Assembly (NCBI GenBank): GCA_021205045.1
Contig: JAJPYH010000110.1
Coordinates: 1-7,949 of the forward strand
Direction of reading: 5' to 3'
DNA: 7,949 bases
DNA from: Lachnospiraceae bacterium
GTDB lineage: Bacteria > Bacillota > Clostridia > Lachnospirales > Lachnospiraceae
A model generated the notes under the pieces. The model had not been told where the DNA came from. It searched no databases and saw only the letters and a list, made by a program, of their open reading frames with translations. Positions 7,907-7,949 of the stretch are shown here, in pieces (position 1 is the stretch's first letter; each line of letters opens with the position of its first letter). A program made the position numbers and the translations under genes.

Positions 7907-7949
7907 GCATTTTTGAAAATGTCCCGAAAAATCTTTAACATTAGCCCCG

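Overview
The window looks like chromosomal DNA of a spore-forming Clostridia member, most likely Lachnospiraceae. The coding DNA is moderately GC-rich. Intergenic regions carry Gram-positive style promoters (TTGACG-N17-TATAAT, TTGTAA-N17-TACAAT), strong Shine-Dalgarno sites and intrinsic terminators. Pantothenate kinase is type III, the leucyl-tRNA synthetase resembles clostridial versions, and a small Cys/Gly-rich protein of a kind often seen in spore formers is present. The taxonomic call is inferred from protein character, not from a search.

Layout. 1-543: C-terminal remnant of a YfhO-like membrane protein, with in-frame stops just upstream. 544-872: leader region of leuA, holding overlapping inverted repeats and five tandem 24-bp direct repeats. 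873-2870: leuA, a long-form 2-isopropylmalate synthase whose reading frame continues without a break into a complete AraC-type DNA-binding domain. 2990-3028: intrinsic terminator. 3032-3867: promoter and coaX. 3951-6422: a separate strong promoter and leuS. 6451-6562: a long imperfect palindrome that probably terminates transcription from both sides. 6579-7301 (minus strand): a two-gene unit of unknown function, the first encoding a Met-rich protein with 14-residue tandem repeats. 7510-7793 (minus strand): a Cys-rich small protein with its own terminator and candidate promoters, one resembling a sigma-K site.

How the genes relate. leuA makes the first committed intermediate of leucine synthesis and leuS consumes leucine for translation; coaX, between them, opens coenzyme A synthesis, and CoA chemistry links it to LeuA, which uses acetyl-CoA. 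Neither leuA nor leuS shows a T-box leader. The main point of interest is the LeuA-AraC fusion: the enzyme's C-terminal region, which senses leucine in known homologues, is directly joined to a DNA-binding domain, and a direct-repeat array sits just upstream of the gene. This suggests a leucine-responsive, possibly autoregulating enzyme-regulator. The minus-strand genes at the right appear functionally separate and may be sporulation-related, which is only an inference from composition and a candidate promoter.
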